Positions 25,881 through 34,707 of a stretch of DNA of 64,000 bases are shown here, one piece after another. The notes under the pieces are model-generated. The model was not told where the DNA came from. It ran no database searches and worked only from the letters and a program-made list of their open reading frames with translations. The position numbers and the translations under genes were made by a program. The stretch comes from Pelobacter seleniigenes DSM 18267 (GTDB taxonomy: Bacteria > Desulfobacterota > Desulfuromonadia > Desulfuromonadales > Geopsychrobacteraceae): the NCBI RefSeq assembly GCF_000711225.1, contig NZ_JOMG01000002.1, positions 2,182,501 to 2,246,500 of the forward strand, read 5' to 3'. Numbering within the stretch: position 1 is the stretch's first letter; the number at the start of each line of letters is the position of its first letter.

Positions 25881-26564
25881 ATGCAACGTTTTCAACGGAT
25901 CTATCAAAGAGCTGCCGAGCGTAAAGGGGGCGAAGAGGCTTTGCGTGCATTGTTGCCGGATAACATCAAAAGCCCGCAGCAACTGGCGATGCTTGGTGAT
26001 GATCGTTACCTGGCTGAAATGACGAAAGCAATTTTCAAAGCAGGGTTCGCCTGGAAAGTGATTGATAAGAAGTGGCCCGGTTTTGAGGAGGCTTTCTGGG
26101 GTTTCGATATTGGTCGTTGTGCCTTTATGTCCCCGGATGACGAGGATGCTCTCTGTGCTGATACGCGGATTGTGCGTAATCGGCAAAAAATCCTGACGGT
26201 CCCGCAAAATGCGGTCATGATCAGCGAAGTCCGCAAGAAATACGGGAGTTTCGCCAGGCTTGTCGCCGAGTGGCCGAGTGAAGATTATATCGGTTTGCTC
26301 GCTTATCTTGGGAAGCATGGAGCTCGCCTTGGTGGAATGACCGCTCAGTACTTTCTGAGGTTTGTCGGCAAGGACGGCTTTGTTCTTTCGCGGGATGGCG
26401 TTTATGCCCTGATTGAGGCCGGTATCATTGACAAGCCGCCGACCAGTCAAGCGGCTATCCGGAAAGTTCAGCAGGCCTATAATCACTGGGGACAAGAGAC
26501 GGGTTGGGGGCTGGCCGAGATCAGCCGGATTCTTGGCCTGTCCATTGATGCGCCGAAGAAATGA
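25881..26564 (+). CDS. DNA-3-methyladenine glycosylase I family protein (Tag-like)
   Basis: A 227-residue protein matching the Tag/COG2818 glycosylase family. The middle has MTKAIFKAGFAWKVIDKKWPGFEEAFWGFD, which resembles Tag's base-pocket region, and the C-terminus ends in an all-helical bundle. Tag enzymes excise 3-methyladenine from alkylated DNA. The zinc-binding Cys/His set of E. coli TagI is not seen here, so this belongs to a divergent branch and its base preference is uncertain. The start has an AGGAG site; the longer open frame upstream is not supported. Confidence 0.75.
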   Translation: MQRFQRIYQRAAERKGGEEALRALLPDNIKSPQQLAMLGDDRYLAEMTKAIFKAGFAWKVIDKKWPGFEEAFWGFDIGRCAFMSPDDEDALCADTRIVRNRQKILTVPQNAVMISEVRKKYGSFARLVAEWPSEDYIGLLAYLGKHGARLGGMTAQYFLRFVGKDGFVLSRDGVYALIEAGIIDKPPTSQAAIRKVQQAYNHWGQETGWGLAEISRILGLSIDAPKK

Positions 26565-26611
26565 TCCATTCATTGCTACACTGGTCAAAGTAGACTCTGG
26601 GGAGATTTGTG

Positions 26612-26654
26612 AATCAAAAGGCGGCCACGAAAGATTTCGGGACGCCTTTTGATT
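26612..26654. terminator. Bidirectional terminator between glycosylase and chemoreceptor
   Basis: AATCAAAAGGCG and CGCCTTTTGATT form a perfect 12-bp stem between convergent genes, with T-runs inside the stem on both strands. Confidence 0.75.
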
Positions 26655-26679
26655 TGGAGCTATTTTGCTTCTTTTCTGG

Positions 26680-28419
26680 TTAGCCTATGCGCTTTTGACC
26701 ACCCTCATCGATCTTGAAACGATAGAGCATCTCCCGTAAGTAATTGGCCTGGCTCGAAAGCTCTTCACTGGTGGCCGCGCTCTCTTCCGCCGATGCGGTG
26801 TTCTGCTGAATGCTCTGGTCGATCTGGCTTAAGCCCTGGTTGATCTGGCTGATTCCCTGAGCCTGTTCCGTGGTCGCTGCGGCGATCTCTTCCACCAGGT
26901 CGCTGACCTTGGAGATGTTGGTGACGATTTCGGCGAGGGCCGAAGAAGTTTCTTCGGCAATCTGGGTACCGTTCTTTGATTTTTCCACCGAACTTTCGAT
27001 CATCTGGGTGGTTTCCTCGGCTGCTTTGGCACTGCGGGCGGCCAGATTACGCACTTCTTCGGCGACCACGGCAAAGCCTTTGCCGTGCTGCCCGGCCCGG
27101 GCCGCTTCGACCGCGGCATTGAGGGCCAGCAGGTTGGTCTGAAAGGCGATCTCGTCGATGACCTTGATGATTTTGCTGATATCCTGGGCCGAGCTGTTGA
27201 TATCACTCATGGCGGCAATCATGCCGGTCATTTTACGACTGCCGGTTTCCGCCGATTGTTTGGCGATGGTGGACAGCTTATTGGCCTGGTTGGCATTGTC
27301 GGCACTTTGTTGGGTCTGGGAACCGATTTCGTTCATGGAACTGCTGATCTCTTCAACGGCGGCAGCCGCTTGGGTGGCTCCCTGGGAGAGCATCTGGCTG
27401 GAGTCGGCAACCTGCTGACTGCCGGAGGTGATCTGGTCGCTCGCCGTTTGGATCTGCTGCACCAGTTCGCGCAGTTCGGTGGTCATCTGCAGCAACGCAT
27501 TACCGAGAATATCTTCATTTGAAGCCGGGATGATCTCGGCGGTCAGGTCACCGTCGGCGATCTTTTTGGTCTGCTCGGCATAGCCGTTGAGGTGCTCGGC
27601 CATGGAGTTCAGGGAATTGGATAGCTCACCGATTTCGTCCTTGCTGTCCCACTGCAGGCGTTGGGCCAGTTTGCCCTGCTGAAGATCATGGGCGATCAGT
27701 TGCAGCTGTTGCAGTGGCTTGACCAGCTGGCGAATCAGGACGATGACCATCGGCAGCACCAGGATGACAAAGAAAAGAATCAGGATGGCCCCGCTCCAGA
27801 ACAGCACCGGCTTGATTTTCTGGTTCATCAAGGTGACCAGGGTCGCCTTTTGAGTATCGATATCGTCGGTATAGATACCGGTGCCGATCATGAAATTGGT
27901 CCCCGGAATCAGCCGGGCATAGCTGAGCTTATTTTTGAGATCGTTGCTGGGCGGTTTCGGCCAGACATAGCTGACAAAACCGCCGCCGTTTTGGGCGGCC
28001 TTGAGCAACTCTTTGACCAGATACAGCCCGTTCTGATCTTTCATGTCGATCAGGCTTTTTCCCTGTAATTCCTGCTTCGGCGGGAGGGACATGCAGACGC
28101 CGTTATGGTCATAAATGAAAAAATAGCCGGACTTGTTGTCCAAAAAACGAATCGGGTTGTTCAGCTGCCTGAGTTTGGCAAGAATGACGTCCTGGTCAGT
28201 CTCGCCTTCAATAGCCGCACCCATGGCCAAAGCGGTGCTGTCGATCAGTGATTTGATCTGGTCTTTATAGCCCTGGCTCATGACCTGATCAACTTGGATC
28301 AGCGCTTCGTCTTTAACAATATTAAGCGCTTTGCGGCCGCTGATGATACTGATACAGGCAAACAGGGAAATGATGATGACCAGCAACCAGATTTTGATAC
28401 CGATTTTCAGGTTTTTCAT
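26680..28419 (-). CDS. Methyl-accepting chemotaxis protein with single Cache sensor
   Basis: A 579-residue chemoreceptor. A first membrane helix (about 9-31) and a second (about 195-220) flank a periplasmic sCache-type domain with the [18 protein letters not shown] and [12 protein letters not shown] motifs seen in dCache/sCache_2 receptors. A HAMP domain (about 220-272) follows, then a signalling domain with the conserved hairpin [21 protein letters not shown] and [12 protein letters not shown]. It would report an extracellular small molecule, often a carboxylic acid for sCache_2, to CheA. No che or fla operon is adjacent. Confidence 0.93.
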   Translation of the reverse strand: MKNLKIGIKIWLLVIIISLFACISIISGRKALNIVKDEALIQVDQVMSQGYKDQIKSLIDSTALAMGAAIEGETDQDVILAKLRQLNNPIRFLDNKSGYFFIYDHNGVCMSLPPKQELQGKSLIDMKDQNGLYLVKELLKAAQNGGGFVSYVWPKPPSNDLKNKLSYARLIPGTNFMIGTGIYTDDIDTQKATLVTLMNQKIKPVLFWSGAILILFFVILVLPMVIVLIRQLVKPLQQLQLIAHDLQQGKLAQRLQWDSKDEIGELSNSLNSMAEHLNGYAEQTKKIADGDLTAEIIPASNEDILGNALLQMTTELRELVQQIQTASDQITSGSQQVADSSQMLSQGATQAAAAVEEISSSMNEIGSQTQQSADNANQANKLSTIAKQSAETGSRKMTGMIAAMSDINSSAQDISKIIKVIDEIAFQTNLLALNAAVEAARAGQHGKGFAVVAEEVRNLAARSAKAAEETTQMIESSVEKSKNGTQIAEETSSALAEIVTNISKVSDLVEEIAAATTEQAQGISQINQGLSQIDQSIQQNTASAEESAATSEELSSQANYLREMLYRFKIDEGGQKRIG

Positions 28420-28635
28420 TCAACCAAACTCCTTCAAGGGGCAAAGCATAGTTAGTTAGGGTAAATGTTAGATTCCTGTAAGGTTACGTTTCTTATGGAA
28501 ATTAGTCAAGATTAATATTTTTGCTTGAAAAGCGACTTTTGCTAAATTCAGTCTTAAACAATGCTGGGATGGGCGGATGAACAGAAAAAAAAGGAAAAAT
28601 ACCTCGCTGTTATGGGCGTTCCGTGGAACATTATC

Positions 28636-28815
28636 TAGTTTTCATCCGGCAACGGCCCTTTTCCGCTGTGGCGGTGTCAATCTGCGGGTTTTCTTGTGCG
28701 GCGTAAAGGACTACGCCTCCGCGCAACCCCTTGATTTCCTTGCCACAACGAAAAATTTCTCGTTTCCAATCTGAAAACTTAGCCGTTGCCCTGCGGAGTT
28801 TCCGGATGGCAACTA
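28636..28815. repeat. Dispersed palindromic element, copy 1
   Basis: About 180 bp bounded by TAGTTTTCATCCGG and CCGGATGGCAACTA, an imperfect terminal inverted repeat. Inside is a hairpin (AATC/GATT, GGGTT/AACCC, GGCGTA/TACGCC) and a smaller one ending in ACGAAAAATTTCTCGT. It matches 45312-45464 nearly base for base over 150 bp. The gap 28420-28901 is otherwise empty of genes. Confidence 0.85.
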
Positions 28816-28836
28816 TCTAATTATTTTGAAAAAATA

Positions 28837-28871
28837 AAAGAGGCCTCCGTAGTGTTGCGGAAGCCTCTTTT
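28837..28871 (-). terminator. Terminator after the flagellar-rod-like gene
   Basis: AAAAGAGGC and GCCTCTTTT with inner TCCG/CGGA pairs form the stem, and TTTTATTTTTT follows on the minus strand. Confidence 0.85.
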
Positions 28872-28901
28872 CTGAATTGTCGGAATGAAGCCCGTGGACA
28901 C

Positions 28902-29246
28902 TCAACCGATCAGGTCAAGAACGCTTTTTTCCATGCCGTCGCTGGTTTTAAAGGCTTTCAGGTTGGCTTGGTAAGCCTGTTTAGTGCCGATCATATCGGT
29001 CAGTTCTTCACCCAGATCGACATTGGACATTTCCTGAACCGAACCATCTTCATTGATCAGCATGGTGCCCGGGGTTGAGACCGGTTGGACCCTGGAGGTC
29101 ACGGAGCCGTTCGGGCCCGCTTCCAGTTCGGCAGTCGATTTTTTGAATTCTTTGCTGGCGCTGTTGGCAATGTTGTTGGCGGTAACGTTCTGCTTGTTGG
29201 CCAAGGCGTCCAGGGCCGAGAGGTTACTATTCACTGAGATAGGCAT
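28902..29246 (-). CDS. Stand-alone flagellar rod/FlgC-like protein
   Basis: A 114-residue protein with the two ends typical of flagellar axial proteins: an N-terminal NLSALDALANKQNVTANNIANSASKEFKKS motif and a C-terminal VDLGEELTDMIGTKQAYQANLKAFKTSDGM motif. It lacks most of the central part of FlgC (about 140 residues) and FlgB. It stands far from any flagellar operon, with its own terminator. It may be an extra axial protein or a remnant; such solo copies occur in flagellated Desulfuromonadales. Confidence 0.72.
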   Translation of the reverse strand: MPISVNSNLSALDALANKQNVTANNIANSASKEFKKSTAELEAGPNGSVTSRVQPVSTPGTMLINEDGSVQEMSNVDLGEELTDMIGTKQAYQANLKAFKTSDGMEKSVLDLIG

Positions 29247-29374
29247 AACTGACTCCTTTTACAGAGAGTTGAAAAGGTTCGATAAAGGACCTTTTCAAAA
29301 TGCGGCCGGAACAAACCCCAGCATGCAAGAGGCAGCATAGAATGGAAATAGTTATTTGTCAATATTCATTTATG

Positions 29375-30577
29375 TTATTTAATTTTGTGGAGCTTTTTGA
29401 CCTGCTCACAGATATGCCGGGCGATAGGCATGGCTGAGGTGGCAGCCGGGGAGGGCGCATTGCCGACGATCAAGCTGGCAGAGCCTTCGACAAACAGGAA
29501 ATCGTCCAGGGTGGTGCCGTCGGCTTTGACGGCCTGAGCCCGAACACCGGCCGGATAAGGGCAGAGATCGGTAAGCCGAAGGGCTGGGCAGTAGCGGGTG
29601 ACCAGTTTCAGATAGCCGGGGCGATAGAGGGAATTTTTCAGTTCGGTCAGGGTGGCCAGGGGATATTTCATGATCAGTCGGTACAGCCCGGGGTAGGTGG
29701 CCATCTCGGCCAGATCGCGCAAGTTGAATGTCCAGCGGCGGTAACCTTCGCGAGCCAGGGCCAGGGTTGCATTCGGGCCGACCGTGAGGGACCCGTCAAT
29801 CATCGGGGTCAGGTGAATGCCCAGAAAAGGGAGTTCCGGGTTGGGGATCGGATAGATCGGCCGGGACACGATAGAGCGTTTGGCAACCGGCAGCTGAAAG
29901 TATTCGCCCCGGAAAGGGACAATCTTGAAGCCCGGTTCCCGGCCGAGCATGCGCACCAGGCGATCGGAGAAAAGTCCGCCGCAGCCGATCAGTAAGCGGC
30001 CGCTGAAGCGGCCGAGGCTGGTGGTCAGGGAGACGCCGGCCTGTTCGGTTATGGCAGTGACCAGGCAGTTGGTATGGATCTCTCCGCCGGCGGCGATCAC
30101 CAGTTCGGCGAGCTTGGCGGCGATTTTCCTGAAATCGACAATCCCGGTCGCAGGGACCCAGGTTGCGCCGACCCCGCTCACATTCGGTTCCAACTCCTGA
30201 AGCTGATGGCGGTCGAGGACTTCGGTTTCGATTCCGTTGAGGCGGCAGCGCTCCAGTAGCTGTTGCATGCGCTCCAGTTCGCGGTCATCAGTGGCCACCA
30301 GGAGCTTACCGATCTCTTTGCAGGGAATGCCGTGTTCGCGGCAAAACTCTTTGGTATCCCGGTTTCCTTCCCGGCAGAAGCGGGCTTTGAGGCTCCCTGG
30401 GGCATAGTAGACCCCGGCATGAACAACCCCGCTGTTATGGCCGGTCTGATGCAGTGCCAGCAGAGCTTCTTTTTCAAGAATGGCGATTTTTGCGCCGTGA
30501 AATTCCTTTTGCAACTGCCGGGCCGTAGCCAGACCGATAATTCCTCCACCGATGATAATAAAATCATACTCTGGCAT
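29375..30577 (-). CDS. lhgO: L-2-hydroxyglutarate oxidase (LhgO-type FAD oxidoreductase)
   Basis: A 400-residue DAO-superfamily flavoprotein. The Rossmann motif is IIIGGGIIGLATARQL at the N-terminus, followed by LLALHQTGHNSGVVHAGVYYAPGSLKARFC, the diagnostic LhgO/YgaF segment. LhgO oxidises L-2-hydroxyglutarate to 2-oxoglutarate and passes electrons to the quinone pool. A GGAGG site precedes the start. It lies 18 bp after the RuvC-fold gene and is probably cotranscribed with it and with the chloride channel. A related FAD enzyme sits at 54.7-56.2 kb. Confidence 0.88.
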   Translation of the reverse strand: MPEYDFIIIGGGIIGLATARQLQKEFHGAKIAILEKEALLALHQTGHNSGVVHAGVYYAPGSLKARFCREGNRDTKEFCREHGIPCKEIGKLLVATDDRELERMQQLLERCRLNGIETEVLDRHQLQELEPNVSGVGATWVPATGIVDFRKIAAKLAELVIAAGGEIHTNCLVTAITEQAGVSLTTSLGRFSGRLLIGCGGLFSDRLVRMLGREPGFKIVPFRGEYFQLPVAKRSIVSRPIYPIPNPELPFLGIHLTPMIDGSLTVGPNATLALAREGYRRWTFNLRDLAEMATYPGLYRLIMKYPLATLTELKNSLYRPGYLKLVTRYCPALRLTDLCPYPAGVRAQAVKADGTTLDDFLFVEGSASLIVGNAPSPAATSAMPIARHICEQVKKLHKIK

Positions 30578-30595
30578 GGTTTCCTCCTGCGCAAG

Positions 30596-31093
30596 TCAGC
30601 TGTCGTGCTGATCCGACGGTCTTCCCGGCTGAGGCGGCCAGGCCGCCAGCCAGTTGAGCTCCAGCAGTCCATACAGGCCGATCAGGATGGCTTCGGCGGT
30701 ATCGTGTCGCAGACCGGTCGGTTGTTTGATGCCGAGGCGGTCAATGACCTGGCGGGCCAGGCCGTCTGCTTCCCTTTTGGCGAGGGGGCCGTTAGCATGC
30801 TGACGATCAAAAAACAACTGCCGGCGCCATTGCTCCGCTTGAATCTGTTTGATGGGAATGGCGAGGCGGGCCGCTTCTTTGCTCCAAAGATCGGCCAATT
30901 GTCCGCCCCCCTCAATGTAGATATAGGCCGGTTGCGGGCTCTGGCGCAACAAGGAGGCAATCATTTTTTTTAATTTTTGCGGGTTGGGCAGGTGGTGGGA
31001 ACGGTACCAGAGCAGTTGCGGCTCGGCACTGAACAGCGCCAGGCCGGTATGCAGACCGAGATCAACGGCAAGCAGATGGGCTGGAGACGCCAT
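30596..31093 (-). CDS. RuvC/RNase H-fold protein, possible nuclease
   Basis: A 165-residue protein with a RuvC-like arrangement of acidic residues: Asp11 in LAVDLGLHTGLAL, Glu61 in YIYIEGGG, and His130-Asp131 followed by Glu134 in RHDTAEAILIGLYGL. These match catalytic positions of Holliday-junction resolvases, though no other RuvC sequence is conserved. The gene begins one base after the clcA-type stop and is followed by lhgO. It may be an active structure-specific nuclease or a repurposed fold; no DNA repair genes are close. Confidence 0.6.
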   Translation of the reverse strand: MASPAHLLAVDLGLHTGLALFSAEPQLLWYRSHHLPNPQKLKKMIASLLRQSPQPAYIYIEGGGQLADLWSKEAARLAIPIKQIQAEQWRRQLFFDRQHANGPLAKREADGLARQVIDRLGIKQPTGLRHDTAEAILIGLYGLLELNWLAAWPPQPGRPSDQHDS

Positions 31094-32893
31094 TTATTCC
31101 TTGTAGACCTCCTTGGTCTTTTCCATCTGTTCCGCATAATGGGCCAGCAGGGTGCGGCGGGAGAGCATGAATAAAACCTTTTGCGGAACATTCTGGTCAA
31201 CCACCGGGATCTCGTCCAGGTTACGGTCGGTCAGTTTTTTCATGACACTGGTCAGGTATTCATCGGGGGTGGCCGAAATAACGCTACGGGTAGCAATGTC
31301 GCTGGCAATGACCAAGGTCGGCGGAATGTCCTCATTGAGAATGCGGCGGATATCGTTGATGGAGAAGATACCGGTCATCAGCCCGTTGTCATCGATCACC
31401 GGGTAGTAAGCCGTCTTGGCCGTGGCGATCCGGTTGAGTATTTCGGGCAGGGGCATGCTTTCCGGAATCTGGGTTGCTTTACGCCCTTTTTTGGCCAGGT
31501 CCCCGACTTTAATCCCCTCCAGGATGTCGATGACGAAATCACCCAGGTGGGCTGGTGATTCAAAGCGGTTGGCGACCTGCTTTTCATAGATGGTGTTCTT
31601 CCGCATGACCAGCATGGCCACGACGCAGACCAGCATCAACGGGGCGAGCAGGCTGTAGTTGCCGGTCAGCTCGCTGACCATGATCAGGGTTGCCACCGGG
31701 GCATTGGCAACCCCGGCGAAAAACCCGGCCATGCCGACCAAGACGTAAGCGCGCGGGTCCTGGGTCAGGGCCGGGAAGAGGATTTCTGCGGTGGCGCCGA
31801 AGGTCCCGCCGAGCATGGCGCCGATGACCAGGCTGGGCGCGAAGACGCCGCCGGAGCCGCCGGAAGAGATGGTCAGGCTGGTGGCGAGGATCTTTGCCAG
31901 CGCGATGACCAGCATGACCCAGAGGGCGACTTTGCCGTACAGGGCTGCCTGAACCCAGCCGTAGCCGGAGCCGAGAACCTGGGGCACGAACATGGCCAGG
32001 ATGCCGAGACCCAGCCCGCCGATGGCAGGCTTGATCCAGTTCGGGACCGGCAGCCGGCGGAAGCCATCGCGGATGCCGTAGAAGGTTTTGACGTAAACAA
32101 CCCCGCAGAGTGCGCAGACAACTCCCAGAGCCAGATAGAGCAGGAGCTCGCCCGGTTTTTCAAAACGGAAGGCCGGGGTCGTCAGCAACGGCTTCCAGCC
32201 GGTGACCGCACCGAACAGGGAATAGGCGATAATCGAGGAAATAATGGACGGAATCAGTCCTTCATGTTCGAATTCCGGGTCGCGATAGAGGACCTCAACT
32301 GCAAACAGGGCTCCGCCTAAAGGGGAGCGGAAGGTCGCCCCGATACCGCCGGCCATCCCGGCGATCAGCAGGATCCGCCGATCCCGGACCGAGAGCCCGA
32401 GTTTGGTCGCGACAAAGGAGCCGAAACCGGCGCCGATCTGGGCGATGGGCCCCTCACGCCCGGCGGAACCACCGGTCCCGATAGTGACGATGGAGGCCAC
32501 GGTCTTGATAATGGGAACCCGGCCGCGGATGGTTCCCCCTTTACGATGAAACGCTTCAATGGCGCCGTCGGTGCCGTGCCCTTCGGCTTCCGGTGCGTAG
32601 GTGTAGACCAGCCAGCCGGAAATGATTCCACCCAGGGCGGGGATCAGGAACAGGCACCAGCGGAACGGCATGCTGAGCTGGTTGATGAATTGGGTAAAGG
32701 AACTTTCCGGGCGGCCTTCAAGGGGGGGATGGATGTTCCCGAGCTGGCCGAGCATCAGATGTTCGACGCCGTTGGTGGCAAAATAAAAGGCAAGGGCGCC
32801 GGTTCCGGCGACGATTCCGACCAGAACGGCAAGAATCAGCAGGCGAAAGCCGGTTTTGTCGAGTATCTTGAGAATCCCTGGAACAACGGGCAT
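31094..32893 (-). CDS. ClC-family chloride channel/antiporter with CBS domains
   Basis: A 599-residue ClcA-like membrane protein of about 12-18 helices. The gate and selectivity motifs are GTGGSAGREGPIAQIG (gating Glu in GREGP), GGIGATFRSPLGGALFA, and SGGSGGVFAPSLVIGAMLGG. Residues from about 470 to 595 hold a CBS pair that probably binds a nucleotide and gates the channel. It moves chloride across the inner membrane, which may matter for salt or acid adaptation. The start at 32893 replaces an upstream TTG. Confidence 0.9.
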   Translation of the reverse strand: MPVVPGILKILDKTGFRLLILAVLVGIVAGTGALAFYFATNGVEHLMLGQLGNIHPPLEGRPESSFTQFINQLSMPFRWCLFLIPALGGIISGWLVYTYAPEAEGHGTDGAIEAFHRKGGTIRGRVPIIKTVASIVTIGTGGSAGREGPIAQIGAGFGSFVATKLGLSVRDRRILLIAGMAGGIGATFRSPLGGALFAVEVLYRDPEFEHEGLIPSIISSIIAYSLFGAVTGWKPLLTTPAFRFEKPGELLLYLALGVVCALCGVVYVKTFYGIRDGFRRLPVPNWIKPAIGGLGLGILAMFVPQVLGSGYGWVQAALYGKVALWVMLVIALAKILATSLTISSGGSGGVFAPSLVIGAMLGGTFGATAEILFPALTQDPRAYVLVGMAGFFAGVANAPVATLIMVSELTGNYSLLAPLMLVCVVAMLVMRKNTIYEKQVANRFESPAHLGDFVIDILEGIKVGDLAKKGRKATQIPESMPLPEILNRIATAKTAYYPVIDDNGLMTGIFSINDIRRILNEDIPPTLVIASDIATRSVISATPDEYLTSVMKKLTDRNLDEIPVVDQNVPQKVLFMLSRRTLLAHYAEQMEKTKEVYKE

Positions 32894-33017
32894 GATTTTC
32901 AATCCAAATCTTGCTGCAAGTTCGTGGCGAGGAATCTGACAGATGAAATAATTTCGCCTATTTGTTTAACAGTTTCACATATTGAGGACAAGTCTTGATT
33001 CGGTTTTTTTGTAAATT

Positions 33018-34706
33018 TCAACCAATTGTCGGGTCCTGGCGCAGGCGATTGGCCGCCGCAACCAGTTCGTAGAGCCGTGGCATGGCCAGGTGTCCGGCTT
33101 TCCAGGGCAGGACGCTATCCAGGCCCTGCCGGTCAACGACGGCCAGGGCCTGCCTGAGGGTTGCCACCAGGCCGGCTGGCTGGTCCGGCTGATTACTGTG
33201 GCACCAGGCCAGTAAATGACCGATGGCCTCGGTCTGACCGGCATCGATGAGCTGTTCGACCAGGCTCAGATCGATGCGCCGCCGGCCATATTCGAGCAGC
33301 CGCTGTTCGCGCACCTGAATCTTGCAGCGGTTTTGGCGTGGCAACGGCGCAGTTGCCAGCTTGATCCGCCGCAGTGGACCGGTGCAAAACGGCTGGTTAT
33401 GAAGAGTCGGAAGCTCATCCTGGTTGACCAACATCCGGGCTTTGCCCGTCACATCACTGACGCGGTACTCCGCGAGCATCAGGACCCGGTCCGCGACCGC
33501 CAGGTAATCGCCGCAGCCACCGGTCACAATGATCGTGGAAATTCCATGCTGTCGATGTAACTCCCGCACCCGGAACAGGAAGGGAGTGATCGGTTCCTGA
33601 GCCGCCGGCACCAGCTGCTGCATCCGCTGGTCGCGGAGCATAAAATTGGTTGCGGAGGTGTCTTCGTCGATGAGCAGGCATTGACAGCCGCACTCCAGGG
33701 CTTCAACGATATTGGCCGCTTGTGAAGTGCTGCCGCTGGCATTGTCGGTGGAAAAACAGTTGGTCTGCCGGGCTCCCGGAAGGTTGTTGATAAACGGGCT
33801 GATGTCCACCTGTTCAATGGACCGGTGGTCTTCGGCGCGAATCTTGACGGCAGATTCCAGGGTTGCAACCCGTTCCCGGCCATCGCCGGGGCGATGGTTG
33901 TAGACCCCGTGCTCAAGGGCTTGCAGCAAGGTGGATTTGCCGTGGAACCCGCCGCCGACAATCACCGTGACCCCGGCCGGGATCAGCATGCCGCTGACCG
34001 CTCCCTGGCGTGGCAGGGTCAGGGTCTGGCGGAGTTCGGGCGGCGACTGGAACTTTACCGCCCGGGCCAGCGGGCGGTCGTCGATCCCGCTGCGGCGCGG
34101 CAGAATTGCCCCATCGGCAATAAAGGCCACCGCCTTCCGTGCCGTCAGTTGGTTGCGCAGGGCGTCCTGATCTTCAACCTGTTCGATATGCTGCTGTAAC
34201 GGCCGCAGATCTCTCTTTTGCCAGCACAGGCCGCTTTGCACCACTGCCGGCAGCTCCTTAAAAAACATCTCCGCCGCTTCCGCTGCGAGAATCCTCCGCC
34301 CCGCTGCCGGCAGGGCGAACAGCAGACGGGCTTCCAGCATCTCCGGGTCGATCAGCAGTGCGTTGCGGCGCAGCACTTTCTGCCCGTTAACCGCAATGGC
34401 CAGAGTGCCGCTCAGCCCGGTGCCACGCTGGCCTTTGACCAGCCGGCCAATGGCGGAATGGGTAGCGCGGGCCAGCCAGTCCTCGACCGCGGTCTGCCTG
34501 ATCCTGCTGTCATGAAAATGGCCGGGGATGCCATGCTGATCACTGCGCAGGCGGATGCTGATCCGCGACGGTTGGGCAAACGGGTCGCCCTGAACATGAT
34601 CGATGATCAGCCGGAAAGACCGGAAATCGTAACTGCCCGTCAACTGTTTGTAGTGCGGGTAGCCTTTCCCGTCGATACGCTGCAGCAGCTCTTGCAAACG
34701 GTCCAT
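33018..34706 (-). CDS. ABC-class P-loop ATPase (COG3044/MRB1590-like)
   Basis: A 562-residue soluble ATPase. An N-terminal domain (about 1-230) precedes the ATPase core: Walker A GGGFHGKST at 251-259, a signature-like NASGSTSQAANIVEALE near 345-361, and Walker B CLLIDEDTSATNFM near 365-378. This is the pattern of 'ATPases of the ABC class' represented by trypanosome MRB1590, which binds RNA; bacterial members are uncharacterised. It is not an importer or exporter subunit. It begins 1 bp after the AbiEi-like gene, a coupled pair whose role is unknown. Confidence 0.85.
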   Translation of the reverse strand: MDRLQELLQRIDGKGYPHYKQLTGSYDFRSFRLIIDHVQGDPFAQPSRISIRLRSDQHGIPGHFHDSRIRQTAVEDWLARATHSAIGRLVKGQRGTGLSGTLAIAVNGQKVLRRNALLIDPEMLEARLLFALPAAGRRILAAEAAEMFFKELPAVVQSGLCWQKRDLRPLQQHIEQVEDQDALRNQLTARKAVAFIADGAILPRRSGIDDRPLARAVKFQSPPELRQTLTLPRQGAVSGMLIPAGVTVIVGGGFHGKSTLLQALEHGVYNHRPGDGRERVATLESAVKIRAEDHRSIEQVDISPFINNLPGARQTNCFSTDNASGSTSQAANIVEALECGCQCLLIDEDTSATNFMLRDQRMQQLVPAAQEPITPFLFRVRELHRQHGISTIIVTGGCGDYLAVADRVLMLAEYRVSDVTGKARMLVNQDELPTLHNQPFCTGPLRRIKLATAPLPRQNRCKIQVREQRLLEYGRRRIDLSLVEQLIDAGQTEAIGHLLAWCHSNQPDQPAGLVATLRQALAVVDRQGLDSVLPWKAGHLAMPRLYELVAAANRLRQDPTIG

Positions 34707-34707
34707 A

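Noticed and set aside
28577-28774. Small plus-strand gene in the dispersed repeat
   Set aside because: The shared residues come from the repeat itself; no ribosome site is seen and the second copy has a different start. I keep it as a repeat.
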